Notes: generated by a model not told the origin, from the sequence alone. A stretch of 64,000 bases of DNA from Pseudanabaena sp. M085S1SP2A07QC (GCA_020404895.1 JADBWK010000063.1:1-64000), one strand, 5' to 3'. Counted from the first letter of the stretch, positions 16,801 through 25,989 are shown. A program made the numbers and translations.

Positions 16801-17652
16801 ATGAGTAGTTCTCTATCGCCTAATCAAATAAATGAAGAATATAGAGATAGGCGATCGCTTAATTTACTAATACTAATTGAACGATCGCTGAACAAATTAG
16901 GCTGGTTTAAAGGCGCGATCGTGCCAGTGACTCTGCTGATTATTTGGGAAATTGCTTCTAAATCTGGATGGGTTGCGCCAAATCTATTGCCAGCACCATC
17001 GACAGTACTAGGAACAATTAACGACCTAGCCAAATCTGGTGATCTCTGGAAACATATTGGTATTACTCTTTATCGCGTATTTTTGGGATTTCTGATTGGT
17101 GTGGGAGTTGCTACGGTTTTGGGTGCAATTACAGGCTATTCCAAAATTCTGCATGACCTCATCGATCCATTACTGCAATCCCTGCGAAGTATTCCATCTC
17201 TAGCATGGGTTCCATTATTTTTATTATGGATGGGAATCCAAGAAACGCCGCGTATCGCACTGATTGCTGTGGGTGTATTTTTTCCTGTTTATTTGAGCTT
17301 AATGAGTGGAATTCGTTCGGTCGATCGCAAACTCGTAGAAGTTGGCAAAATATACCGTCTAACAGGATTACAGCTAATTCAGCGTGTATTCTTACCCGCG
17401 ACAATTCCTGATTATATTGTGGGATTACGAAGCGGCTTAGGACTAGGATGGATGTTTGTAGTTGCTGCTGAACTCACAGGAGCTAGTCAGGGCTTAGGAT
17501 TCCTGCTTGTAGACGGACAAACTACGGGTCGTCCAGAGCTAACAATAGCCAGCATTTTGTTATTTGCGGTACTGGGAAAACTTAGTGATGGCGCGATCGC
17601 TTTGTCATCGAAAAAACTTCTGCATTGGCGCGATGCCTATGGACAGCATTAA
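16801..17652 (+). CDS. SsuC-like ABC transporter permease (second system)
   Basis: A 283-residue BPD_transp_1 permease with about six hydrophobic segments, starting at GAIVPVTLLIIWEIASKSG. An EAA-type loop lies around LVEVGKIYRLTGLQLIQRVFLPATIP. It is homologous to ssuC at 7688 but clearly diverged. It acts with the binding protein upstream and the ATPase 12 bases downstream. Confidence 0.9.
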   Translation: MSSSLSPNQINEEYRDRRSLNLLILIERSLNKLGWFKGAIVPVTLLIIWEIASKSGWVAPNLLPAPSTVLGTINDLAKSGDLWKHIGITLYRVFLGFLIGVGVATVLGAITGYSKILHDLIDPLLQSLRSIPSLAWVPLFLLWMGIQETPRIALIAVGVFFPVYLSLMSGIRSVDRKLVEVGKIYRLTGLQLIQRVFLPATIPDYIVGLRSGLGLGWMFVVAAELTGASQGLGFLLVDGQTTGRPELTIASILLFAVLGKLSDGAIALSSKKLLHWRDAYGQH

Positions 17653-17664
17653 GGAGGAAACACG

Positions 17665-18420
17665 ATGCTCTTAATTGAAGGATTACATAAGCGATTTAGT
17701 AACGGTTTTGTGGGCTTAGAGTCGGTCGATCTCTCGGTCAATAAGACGGAAATTGTCAGCTTGATCGGAACCAGTGGCTGTGGTAAAAGTACCATCCTCC
17801 GCATCATTGCAGGGCTAGATTTTCCCACTCGCGGCACGGTTCGCATTGATGAGCAGATTATCACCAACCCCCATGCCGATATTAGTATTATTTTCCAAGA
17901 AGCGCGGCTGATGCCTTGGCTGACGGTTTGGGAAAATATTCAATTCGGCTTGCAGCGTCAACCGAAAACCCAACGCAATCTCTTAACAGGCGAAGTCATT
18001 GCCAAAGTTGGCTTAACGGAATTTGCGAAGGCTTTGCCAAGGCAGCTATCAGGAGGTATGGCACAGAGAGTCGCGATCGCTCGCGCCCTTGTGGCTAATC
18101 CTTCGCTCCTATTACTTGATGAACCCTTTAGCGCCCTTGATGCCTTTACTCGTTTGAGTTTACAGGATCATCTCTTGGAAATTTGGAGCTATGCTCAACC
18201 AACGATGATTCTGGTTACTCACGATGTGGAAGAGGCAGTGATGCTGAGCGATCGCGTAATTGTGATGCGTGGCAATCCTGGACGGATTCATCAAGAATTT
18301 GCGATCGATCTGCCCCGTCCTCGCCGCCGCACTGATCAGCATCTTCAATATTGGAAAGAACAACTTTTGGAAGCTTTGGATTTATCCACAGGCGAAATAA
18401 AACAAAAAATAAAACTATGA
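17665..18420 (+). CDS. SsuB-like ABC transporter ATPase (second system)
   Basis: This 251-residue ATPase has Walker A GTSGCGKST (35-43), IIFQEARLMPWLTVWENI, signature LSGGMAQRVAIARAL, Walker B LLLDEPFSALD and switch His in LVTHDVEEAVMLSD. AGGAGG lies 7 bases before the ATG. The stop overlaps the start of the methyltransferase (ATGA), which suggests translational coupling. Confidence 0.92.
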   Translation: MLLIEGLHKRFSNGFVGLESVDLSVNKTEIVSLIGTSGCGKSTILRIIAGLDFPTRGTVRIDEQIITNPHADISIIFQEARLMPWLTVWENIQFGLQRQPKTQRNLLTGEVIAKVGLTEFAKALPRQLSGGMAQRVAIARALVANPSLLLLDEPFSALDAFTRLSLQDHLLEIWSYAQPTMILVTHDVEEAVMLSDRVIVMRGNPGRIHQEFAIDLPRPRRRTDQHLQYWKEQLLEALDLSTGEIKQKIKL

Positions 18421-19238
18421 CATTCACTTCTACTCATTCAACCTATGATCCTAACCTCTTTGCAGGTGTGGCAAAGTATTACTGCCAATTTCGTCCACGT
18501 TATAACGATGATCTTTATCAATTACTGATCAAAGAATTTCAACTAGATGGAACTGGGCGCTTACTCGATCTTGGAACTGGTACGGGACTAATCGCGATCG
18601 CCCTCAGCCCACATTTTAAGGAGGTAATTGCCCTTGATCCTGATCCTGAAATGCTGAAGGAGGCACAGCAAGAAGCAGAACTAGACAATATTCAAAATAT
18701 CCGATGGGTAAATACTCAGGCGGAAAATATTTCCCAAGAGTTAGGAGAGTTTCGTCTAATTACCATTGGTCGCGCCTATCACTGGTTCCATAAGCCAAAG
18801 GTGCTGCAACTAGCCAGCGATCGCCTAGTTCAAGGTGGTGGTATTGCCATTACTTACAGTCATCAAGATATTTGGCACAGTACGGAACTTTGGAAAATCA
18901 ATGTTCTAGATATTGTCAAAAAATATCTTGGTGAGAAGCGTCGTGTTGGTAATAGCACCATCGAAAACCTTGATGATACTTACTCCGCACTGCCTAGCTT
19001 GCTAAAACAATCGGGTTTCAGCGCTCCCAAATTTCAAAGGCTTACCATTATCAAAACTTGGACAGTTAATAGCTGGATTGGTTATCTCTATTCCACCGCT
19101 TTTGCCCGTCCCGCCTATTTTGGCGATCGCCTTGCCGAATTTGAGAAAGACATTGAACAAACTCTACTCACACTCTTTCCATCAGGCGAATTTGTCGAGC
19201 AAATTCCCATTGACGTTTATCTAGCCCATAAAAATTAA
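18417..19238 (+). CDS. Class I SAM-dependent methyltransferase
   Basis: A 273-residue methyltransferase with motif I LLDLGTGTGLIAIALS and motif II region VIALDPDPEMLKEA. GRAYHWFHKPKVL resembles UbiE/Tam-like small-molecule methyltransferases. I chose the ATG that overlaps the ssuB-like stop codon, since the longer frame adds 22 residues read from within ssuB. Its place between two sulfonate-type transport parts suggests methylation of an imported organosulfur compound or of a thiol released from it. The substrate is unknown. Confidence 0.82.
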   Translation: MTFTSTHSTYDPNLFAGVAKYYCQFRPRYNDDLYQLLIKEFQLDGTGRLLDLGTGTGLIAIALSPHFKEVIALDPDPEMLKEAQQEAELDNIQNIRWVNTQAENISQELGEFRLITIGRAYHWFHKPKVLQLASDRLVQGGGIAITYSHQDIWHSTELWKINVLDIVKKYLGEKRRVGNSTIENLDDTYSALPSLLKQSGFSAPKFQRLTIIKTWTVNSWIGYLYSTAFARPAYFGDRLAEFEKDIEQTLLTLFPSGEFVEQIPIDVYLAHKN

Positions 19239-19244
19239 ATCTCT

Positions 19245-19275
19245 AGTGTTTGCGGCGCTTCGCGCCGCAAACACT
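19245..19275. repeat. Hairpin before the third binding protein
   Basis: A perfect inverted repeat, arms AGTGTTTGCGGCG, lies around CTTCG. It is a short member of the GCGGCG-core hairpin family that is abundant in the second half of the window. Confidence 0.85.
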
Positions 19276-19295
19276 CAACCTAAATCTAAATTACT

Positions 19296-20342
19296 ATGCT
19301 AAAAACATTCACTCACAACTTTCCTAAGCTAATCCAAAGTTCTACGATCCGCTTTGCTACTGGACTAACCATCAGCCTTGCCATTGTCTCCTGCACCCCT
19401 ACCGCCACCACTAATACAACCCCAGCCACCCCTAGCGCAAACCAACCCGCCGCCACTCCCGACAGCAAAGAAGCGATCGTGGTGAGAATTGGGCATCAGA
19501 AGTTCGATCCCTTAACTTTAGTAAAAAATAAGGGCAAATTGGAGGCACGCCTCAAGCCTCTTGGTGTCACCGAAGTTAAATGGACAGAATTTCCTTCGGG
19601 ACCTCCGCAAATGGAAGCACTAGCTGCGGGTAGTATTGACATTGCCCGTACAGGTGATGCGCCGCCTGTGGCAGCCCAAGCCGCAGGTTCTGATTTTGTC
19701 TATGTAGGAACTAGCGCTCCTAAAGATAGTAGCTCGGCTTTGCTAGTTAAGGAAGAATCACCCATCAAAACCGTTGCTGATCTCAAGGGTAAAAAAGTCG
19801 CCTTTGCAAAAGGTTCTAGCGCCAATTACTTGATCGTCAGAATTCTCGAATCTGAAGGCTTGAAATGGGAAGATATCACCCCCGTTTATCTCTCTCCTGC
19901 CGATGCCAGAGCCGCCTTTGAGCAGGATAATGTCGATGCTTGGGTGATTTGGGACCCCTTCTATGCCTTAGTACAGTCTAAAACTCCTGTGCGTGTAATC
20001 CGTGACAGTAAAGGCTTAGTCACCAATCGTGATTTTTATCTTGCACCTAAGTCTTTTGCCGACAAGAATGCCAAAATCATTGAGGCAATTCGTGAGGAAA
20101 CTGAAGAAGTAGCGACTTGGGCAAAGGCAAATCCCGATCAAGTGGCTGATTTCTTGTCACCTCTCCTCAAGATTGAGAAGCCTGTTCTTCTCACTGTCAC
20201 CAATCGCCGTACCTATGGCTTTGAGACAATTCCTCCTGCCGTTGTTGCCGAACAACAGGCGATCGCTGATTCGTTCTTCAAGCTAAAATTGATTCCTAAA
20301 GAAATCAAAGTTTCTGAAGTGATCTGGCAAGCACCTAAATAA
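19296..20342 (+). CDS. SsuA-like sulfonate-binding lipoprotein (copy 3)
   Basis: A 348-residue binding protein with lipobox LAIVSC (Cys33), Thr/Pro linker and SsuA domain (VVRIGHQKFDPLTLVKNKG, FPSGPPQMEALAAGSIDIA, GDAPPVAAQAAG, DAWVIWDPFYALV). It is closer to copy 1 than to copy 2. It has one Met and no Cys after the lipid cysteine. No permease follows, so it presumably feeds one of the two upstream importers. Confidence 0.88.
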   Translation: MLKTFTHNFPKLIQSSTIRFATGLTISLAIVSCTPTATTNTTPATPSANQPAATPDSKEAIVVRIGHQKFDPLTLVKNKGKLEARLKPLGVTEVKWTEFPSGPPQMEALAAGSIDIARTGDAPPVAAQAAGSDFVYVGTSAPKDSSSALLVKEESPIKTVADLKGKKVAFAKGSSANYLIVRILESEGLKWEDITPVYLSPADARAAFEQDNVDAWVIWDPFYALVQSKTPVRVIRDSKGLVTNRDFYLAPKSFADKNAKIIEAIREETEEVATWAKANPDQVADFLSPLLKIEKPVLLTVTNRRTYGFETIPPAVVAEQQAIADSFFKLKLIPKEIKVSEVIWQAPK

Positions 20343-20354
20343 CCCACCTCCCCA

Positions 20355-20373
20355 CCTCTCCCAGTGGGAGAGG
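20355..20373. repeat. Short C-rich hairpin
   Basis: CCTCTCCCAGTGGGAGAGG lies just after the third binding protein. It matches the central hairpin of the repeat at 13272-13378 and is probably a shortened copy. Confidence 0.7.
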
Positions 20374-20398
20374 GAATAAATGTTGTTGATGCAAAAAT

Positions 20399-21574
20399 AT
20401 GACTCAAGATTATTTAGAAATTGCCACTGCATACGTTAAAAAATTAGCGGCTGAATTTGCGACAACCTCTATAGAACGCGATAAAAATGGTGGCACACCT
20501 AAATATGAACGCGATCGCATTCGGGATAGTGGCTTACTCAAAATAGCGATACCGAAAGCCTATGGTGGTTGGGAATTACCTTGGCATGAAGTATTTAAAA
20601 TCAGTCGTGAATTTGCCAAAGTTGATAGCGCAATCGCCCATGTCTATTCCTACCATCATTTAGGAGTAACAATTCCGCATATCTTTGGTTCTGAAGAACA
20701 GAAAGAAAAATTCTATTTGGAAACAGTCAACAGTAATTGGTTTTGGTGCAATGCGCTCAATCCTCTAGATAGAAGGGCAACCCTGACGAGAGATGGCGAT
20801 ATCTGGCGATTGAATGGTGCTAAAAGTTTCTGCTCTGGTTCTATCGATTCTGATATCTTACCGATCGCTGCCGTTAATCAAGACACTAATACCTTAACGG
20901 TTTTAGCAATTCCCACAAATCGTATAGGCGTTACCGTTCATGACGATTGGGATAACATCGGGCAACGTCAAACTTCTAGCGGTACTGTCAGTTTTGAGCA
21001 AGTACAGGTATTTCCCCAAGAAATATTTGGCGATCGCAGTCAAAGCGATCTCCCATTTAAAACAATTCGTGCTTGTCTAACCCAATTAAATTTAGCGAAT
21101 ATTTATCTAGGAATTGCGATTGGCGCTTTTGAAGCCGCAAGGGAATATACCCAGACAGAAACTAGACCTTTTATTAGTTCAGGTGTAGATAATGCGACTC
21201 AAGATCCGTACATATTAGAAAAGTATGGTGATATGTGGGTACATCTCCAAGCTACAGAAGCACTCACCGATCGCGCAGGACTAGCATTACAAGCAGCGTG
21301 GGAACAGAAATGGGATCTCACAGAGCAACAACGAGGCGAAACGGCGATCTCGATCGCTACGGCAAAAGTTGCAGCGCATAAAGTCGGGTTAGAGGTAACC
21401 AATCGCATTTTTGAAGTGATGGGCGCGAGATCAACCTCTGCTAAATATGGTTTTGATCGATATTGGCGCAATTTACGCACTTTCACGCTGCATGATCCTG
21501 TGGAATACAAAATTAAAGCGATCGGTGATTGGGCGTTAAATCATCAAATTCCTAAACCTGATTTCTATATCTAA
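20399..21574 (+). CDS. DszC/SfnB-like flavin monooxygenase (acyl-CoA dehydrogenase fold)
   Basis: This 391-residue acyl-CoA-dehydrogenase-fold protein has the C-terminal signature RYWRNLRTFTLHDPVEYK. That signature is typical of DszC, SfnB and related flavin-dependent desulfurisation enzymes rather than true acyl-CoA dehydrogenases. Members use reduced FMN to oxygenate sulfur compounds. The middle domain starts near WFWCNALNPLDRRATL. It closes the long sulfur gene series, just before a strong terminator, and SsuE could provide its FMNH2. The substrate is unknown; sulfones or organosulfides are reasonable guesses. Confidence 0.85.
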   Translation: MTQDYLEIATAYVKKLAAEFATTSIERDKNGGTPKYERDRIRDSGLLKIAIPKAYGGWELPWHEVFKISREFAKVDSAIAHVYSYHHLGVTIPHIFGSEEQKEKFYLETVNSNWFWCNALNPLDRRATLTRDGDIWRLNGAKSFCSGSIDSDILPIAAVNQDTNTLTVLAIPTNRIGVTVHDDWDNIGQRQTSSGTVSFEQVQVFPQEIFGDRSQSDLPFKTIRACLTQLNLANIYLGIAIGAFEAAREYTQTETRPFISSGVDNATQDPYILEKYGDMWVHLQATEALTDRAGLALQAAWEQKWDLTEQQRGETAISIATAKVAAHKVGLEVTNRIFEVMGARSTSAKYGFDRYWRNLRTFTLHDPVEYKIKAIGDWALNHQIPKPDFYI

Positions 21575-21602
21575 AAAAAGGGGCGCTTAGCGCCCCTTTT
21601 TT
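21573..21602. terminator. Terminator of the long sulfur gene series
   Basis: AAAAAAGGGGCGCT is paired with AGCGCCCC and followed by T6. It sits between the convergent monooxygenase and porin genes. Confidence 0.9.
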
Positions 21603-21604
21603 AG

Positions 21605-23284
21605 TTAGAAAGTAAAAGTAGTCCGAATCACACCAACAGTTGCTGTGCCATTGGCACTATCGCTATTAGCGTTGAATACGAAGTATACCCCAGGAGTAAT
21701 ACTAATGTTTTTGGAGATACGGAAGCGATATAGAGCTTCAAGATGATAGGGGGTGTTGGGGCTGTCAACCTTAGTTGCTGTGCCACTCACACTGTTTTTA
21801 TACAATGGTTGTCCAAAAATAATTGCGGCAAGATCGCCCTCGCTGAATATATCTTTGAAAGAGAAAGCAGTTGACCAACTTGTAAATGTAGTTGAACCAG
21901 CAGAACTTACAGCATCAGTAAAAATATAAGACCCCCATGTGTTGAAGGTAACTTTGTTTGTGATATCCCAAACAAGACTACCTACAACAGTATTAGCCCT
22001 AATACCTGTAATTCCAGCCGAAGTAATTGATTCTCTATTTAGACCAGAATCAAGACTGTTAGTTTGGTGATAGCTATTGGCATAACCAATTCCCAACTTC
22101 AACGCATCGCTAGGCTTCCAGACCAACTGAGCCGCCGCCACAGTTGAACCACCAAACAAACCACCCTGTCCACCAAGAGTTGGAGCTGCCGCATTATTTG
22201 CCGAATAAGCGACTTGTAAGTTGCCCTGTGGCGATAACTTCCAATCAAAACCCAATACAGCAACACTAGGACCACCGCTACCAATCCGTAGCAATGGATT
22301 GAGCCGACCAAACCGAGAAAGTGTTCCCTGTCCGTCGTTGTTAAGTGGATTGAGAGGGTCGATAATGTCTTCTGTTTGACCGATTGGCGCGACATAACCT
22401 GTAAAAGCATCACCAATTGGGAATTTATACCATAAACGATTCAGGTTAAACTCATTGGCTGCACCACCAGTGTCATAGGAAAGCCTTGTACCATTACCGC
22501 TATTGAGAGCAGGAGCAATTAAGTTTTGCGTATTACTGGCTTGCAGACGAGTTCTCAATAAATCTTTGCCTGTAAAGCTAGTGTCCAAGTTGAGGCGAAC
22601 GCGGTAGCTAAAGGTGGTATTAGTGAGATCGCTACCCACAGGAACATTGCTACCATCGGAAGCTGCCGCCAAGCTAAAGATGGCTTCACCACGAAGCTTT
22701 GTTGTTGTCGAAAACTGCTGAGCTTCTAGCTTAGCTGTCTTGGCATCAAGGGCATCAACACGACCACGAAGAGTAGCGAGTTCTGCTGCAAATTCTTCTT
22801 GAAGTTTTTGCAACGTTGCGAGATCTTCTTTGCTGACTTTATCAGCTAGTCCAGCAGAAATTATTTCATTAATTTTATCTAATGCAGAGTTCAAACCTGC
22901 TGCAAATTCGTAACGAGAGAGGGATTGCCTACCTCGAAATGTGCGATCGGGATAGCCTGCAATCACACCATAACGCTCTACTAACGATTGCAATGCGGTA
23001 AAAGCCCAGTCCGTAGAACGCACATCACTGAGTTGAGATACAGAAGTTACATTTTGCGAAATCCTACGGTTTGATAGAGGATCAGTACTCGCAGAACGAA
23101 TTAGTTCGGATTCTTTGATGACTACATTATTATTAGTTGTCTTCACGGTGCTAACAGATAGACTTTCTGCATTAGCAACATTGGGCGCGATCGCTATGCC
23201 AACAATACCTGTAGTCAAGGTTACAGTTATAACAGAACCTAGAAAGCGATCGCTGACATCTTTTTGATGTTTAAATTTGGACAT
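21605..23284 (-). CDS. Outer-membrane porin with SLH domain (cyanobacterial iron-uptake-porin family)
   Basis: A 559-residue protein with a signal peptide (cleavage probably after ANA near residue 39) and an SLH domain (VRSTDWAFTALQSLVERYGVIAGYPDRTFRG). A coiled-coil region follows (ISAGLADKVSKEDLATLQKLQEEFAAELATLRGRV), then an OprB-like beta-barrel ending in aromatic TFTF. This is the usual cyanobacterial major-porin layout, with SLH anchoring to peptidoglycan. The family is often named iron uptake porin, but inside this island it may simply admit sulfate or sulfonates. Confidence 0.9.
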   Translation of the reverse strand: MSKFKHQKDVSDRFLGSVITVTLTTGIVGIAIAPNVANAESLSVSTVKTTNNNVVIKESELIRSASTDPLSNRRISQNVTSVSQLSDVRSTDWAFTALQSLVERYGVIAGYPDRTFRGRQSLSRYEFAAGLNSALDKINEIISAGLADKVSKEDLATLQKLQEEFAAELATLRGRVDALDAKTAKLEAQQFSTTTKLRGEAIFSLAAASDGSNVPVGSDLTNTTFSYRVRLNLDTSFTGKDLLRTRLQASNTQNLIAPALNSGNGTRLSYDTGGAANEFNLNRLWYKFPIGDAFTGYVAPIGQTEDIIDPLNPLNNDGQGTLSRFGRLNPLLRIGSGGPSVAVLGFDWKLSPQGNLQVAYSANNAAAPTLGGQGGLFGGSTVAAAQLVWKPSDALKLGIGYANSYHQTNSLDSGLNRESITSAGITGIRANTVVGSLVWDITNKVTFNTWGSYIFTDAVSSAGSTTFTSWSTAFSFKDIFSEGDLAAIIFGQPLYKNSVSGTATKVDSPNTPYHLEALYRFRISKNISITPGVYFVFNANSDSANGTATVGVIRTTFTF

Positions 23285-23617
23285 TATTAGACTTTCCTCA
23301 CACAGTGGAAATCAATGAAAATAATTGGAAGTTAGAATATGGAGCAAAACCTCGCGAAGTAATTGTTAAATAGAAGCATAGCAAAATGGGCAAAAGCCTC
23401 AGATATTGGCGTTTTTGCTAAGATGACTCGATTCAATTTATTAAATTTATTACTTCGCTGTTATTAAAAATACAGTAGCAGGAAGAACTATTCAAAAGTA
23501 AGTATAGTAGAAGACATTATAGAAATTTCTAGAAAAAGTTTTTTGATTGAGCTATGTTCTACAATAAAATTTGAATTCAATAAGATGTTAAAAAGCAAAA
23601 AATTCTATAAAGAAGGT
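23285..23617. other. Porin upstream region, no gene seen
   Basis: This AT-rich 333-base gap should contain the porin promoter. I found no convincing small ORF, hairpin or sulfur control element in it. Confidence 0.5.
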
Positions 23618-24646
23618 GGCTCAATAGGTGTTTCGGGGAGGTAAAGAGAGTAGTGAGTCTAGCAAAGCACTCAGCAAAGCTTTGCCCCTCCTCTTGGCAT
23701 TATGAACAAACTCAAAGAAGCTCCAATACAAAGGTAACTTTTCTTGAGAAATACCACGATGAGGTCGTAACCAAGAGCGTAAAAGCGACCAGAAGCCTTC
23801 TATTGTATTGACATAAACTTCTCAAAAGCCATCACCATCTTCATCTCTTGCATATTCTCCCACTCCATGACAAACAGATTTGTGAGCATAGCCCCAAACT
23901 TGTAAAGGGTAATAGATAGCATATTCGTCAGTGTAAACCATAGTACCAAGAGCAATCGTTGCTTTAATCAGAGGCTCAATAGTCCGTTGTTGAACGTTTT
24001 CCATCATGCGAATTACCACTTCACCACCACGCTGAATCATGCCGAAGATGGGTGGTTTTTCTTTTTCAAGTGTCCCCCGCCCCCCCTTGAGGCGATTACG
24101 TCTTCCTTTGCGACTTTTTTTAACTGCTTCGGAGTTGCCTTTGTGTCCTGCTGTCACATATACCTCGTCACACTCGACTGTGCCAGATAAGTTTACTTCA
24201 GGCTTACTTAGGTCAATACCTTCTCTCAATTGGGTGGTCATATCTTGCACCACATCCTTATCTAGGTCTAGTTCTTGGGCAATTTGTCGGTTTGAGAGGT
24301 TTAATCCCATCAAGTATAGGCACAATATCCACATCCGTAGTGGTTGATGGTGTCCTGCAAATATTGTGTCGGTTAAATCGTCAAAGTTAATGCTGCAAGT
24401 TTTACACTGGTATCGTTGACGGGCAGGTTGTGTTTCATCTTTGCCTCGCTTGATTACCTCTGTACTTTTACATTTTGGACAACTTACTCCTCCTGTCCAT
24501 CTCATCTGACGAACTGTTTCGTAACATTTTTCATCATCAATTAGATGGGTTAAGTTCACACTCAGCATAGTGTTGCTGCTTCTGGATTTCGCTACAATTT
24601 TATCAATTTCTCCCTTTCTTTACTTCCCCGAATCACCTATTGAGCC
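23618..24646 (-). mobile_element. IS1595-family (ISXO2-type) insertion sequence
   Basis: Terminal inverted repeats GGCTCAATAGGTGTTTCGGG (left) and GGCTCAATAGGTGATTCGGG (right, reversed) bound a 1029-base element with a single transposase frame. I could not find an obvious 8-base target duplication. It lies just upstream of the sbpA2 control region. Confidence 0.85.
23621..24568 (-). pseudogene. IS1595-type transposase interrupted by a stop codon
   Basis: Residues 1-248 contain a zinc-ribbon (CPKCKS...CKTC) and a DDE-type catalytic domain (TVECDEVYVTAGHKG, MVYTDEYAIYY). After DEDGDGF an in-frame TGA occurs at 23822-23824. Reading through it gives EVYVNTIEGFWSLLRSWLRP and HRGISQEKLPLYW, the expected C-terminal part with its catalytic Glu, ending at 23621. 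The element is therefore probably inactive on its own. Confidence 0.85.
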
Positions 24647-24701
24647 TTTTTTATATCTAGCATTAAAAACCTTGTCTGCAATTTACTAATACCTACCGTA
24701 T

Positions 24702-24779
24702 AAACCGTAGATTTTACTTGCGTCTTGCCCAAAAGTATTGTATGGTGTTTAAATACGGTAATTACATCAAGATATCGTA
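24702..24779 (+). promoter_or_regulatory. Two-part sulfur control element upstream of sbpA2
   Basis: AAACCGTAGATTT (24702-24714), TATTGTAT (24736-24743) and TACGGTA-N12-TATCGTA (24754-24779) lie in the same order and spacing as at sbpA1. GGAGG (24791-24795) and the GTG start at 24805 follow. Confidence 0.8.
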
Positions 24780-24804
24780 GATTATTTTTTGGAGGTTCAA
24801 GCTC

Positions 24805-25989
24805 GTGAGTTCAAGACAACATCCTTTTAGCAATTCAAAACTTGGGATCAAGGCGATCGCTTGCTTATTTGGCAATATATTTAGTCATAAATGGGGACGT
24901 AAATTTGTCTCTTTCTTCTTGGCTGGTGCATTGATCAGTGTCACGATGGCAGCTTGCACAGCCACTACCGACACCAAACCCACAGCAGCAACTAGCCCAA
25001 CAACAGGTGGTAGTCCTGCCGCTCAAACCAAACCAGCAGGCGAACCTAAAAAGGATGTTGAATTAACCCTTGTATCTTTTGCTGTAACCAAACAAGCCCA
25101 CGAGGCAATTATCCCTAAATTTGTCGAGAAATGGCAAAAAGAACAAAACCAAAAAGTTACTTTTAAACAAAGCTATGGTGGTTCAGGTTCACAAACCCGT
25201 GCTGTAATTGATGGACTAGAAGCTGACATTGTTCACCTCGCTCTTGCAGCTGATACTAGCAAAATTGAGAAAGCAGGCTTGATCGATAAAGGTTGGGAAA
25301 AAGAATACCCTAACGATGGAATTGTCTCTAAATCTATTCCAGTACTAGTGACCCGCGATGGAAATCCTAAAAACATTAAGGATTGGTCAGATTTAGAAAA
25401 AGATGGCATTAGCCTAATCACCGCCGATCCTAAAACTTCGGGTGTGGCTCGTTGGAACTTCCTCGCTTTGTGGAATGCCGCAGTCAAAAAAGGCGGTAGC
25501 GATGAAAAAGCGCTAGAAGCATTGACAAAAGTATATACAAATGTGCCAATTTTGACCAAAGACGCCAGAGAAGCTACCGATGCTTTCTTTAAGCAAGGTC
25601 AAGGCGATGCATTGATCAATTATGAAAACGAGATTATTCTTGCTTCTCAAAAGGGTCAGAAGGTTAACTACGTCATTCCTGATGTGAATTTCTCCATTGA
25701 TAATCCGATCGCTGTAGTTGATAAAAATGTCGCAAAACATGGAACCAAAGAAGTCGCAGAAGCTTTTGTGAAATTCCTTTATTCGCCTGAAGCCCAAACT
25801 GAATTTGCTAAAGTTGGTTTCCGTCCTGTAGATGAGACTGTGGCTAAAGAAAAACAATTTGTCGATCTTTATCCTAAAGTAAAAGATCTTTCAACCGTTA
25901 AAGATCTTGGTGGTTGGGATGCGATCAACAAAAAATTCTTTGCTGATGGCGCAGCTTTTGACCAAATTCAATCAAAAATTAAGCGTTAG
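24805..25989 (+). CDS. sbpA: Sulfate-binding lipoprotein SbpA (copy 2)
   Basis: A 394-residue GTG-started protein, nearly identical to copy 1 through the binding domain. It differs mainly in the signal peptide and Thr/Pro linker. Lipobox SVTMAAC is followed by TLVSFAVTKQAHEAIIPKF and QSYGGSGSQTRAVIDG. Apart from the lipid Cys, the mature part has neither Met nor Cys. It heads the sbpA-cysT-cysW gene set, the classical permease order, and is preceded by the same control element as copy 1. The copy-1 duplicate lies 19 kb away in the opposite orientation. Confidence 0.93.
   Translation: MSSRQHPFSNSKLGIKAIACLFGNIFSHKWGRKFVSFFLAGALISVTMAACTATTDTKPTAATSPTTGGSPAAQTKPAGEPKKDVELTLVSFAVTKQAHEAIIPKFVEKWQKEQNQKVTFKQSYGGSGSQTRAVIDGLEADIVHLALAADTSKIEKAGLIDKGWEKEYPNDGIVSKSIPVLVTRDGNPKNIKDWSDLEKDGISLITADPKTSGVARWNFLALWNAAVKKGGSDEKALEALTKVYTNVPILTKDAREATDAFFKQGQGDALINYENEIILASQKGQKVNYVIPDVNFSIDNPIAVVDKNVAKHGTKEVAEAFVKFLYSPEAQTEFAKVGFRPVDETVAKEKQFVDLYPKVKDLSTVKDLGGWDAINKKFFADGAAFDQIQSKIKR

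Noticed and set aside
22099-22416. Minus-strand 105-residue frame inside the porin gene
   Set aside because: It overlaps the porin in another frame and has no family resemblance, so it is a shadow of the real gene.
23822-23824. Recoded TGA (selenocysteine or read-through) in the transposase
   Set aside because: Nothing suggests a recoding signal, and relatives have an ordinary codon here. A nonsense mutation is simpler.
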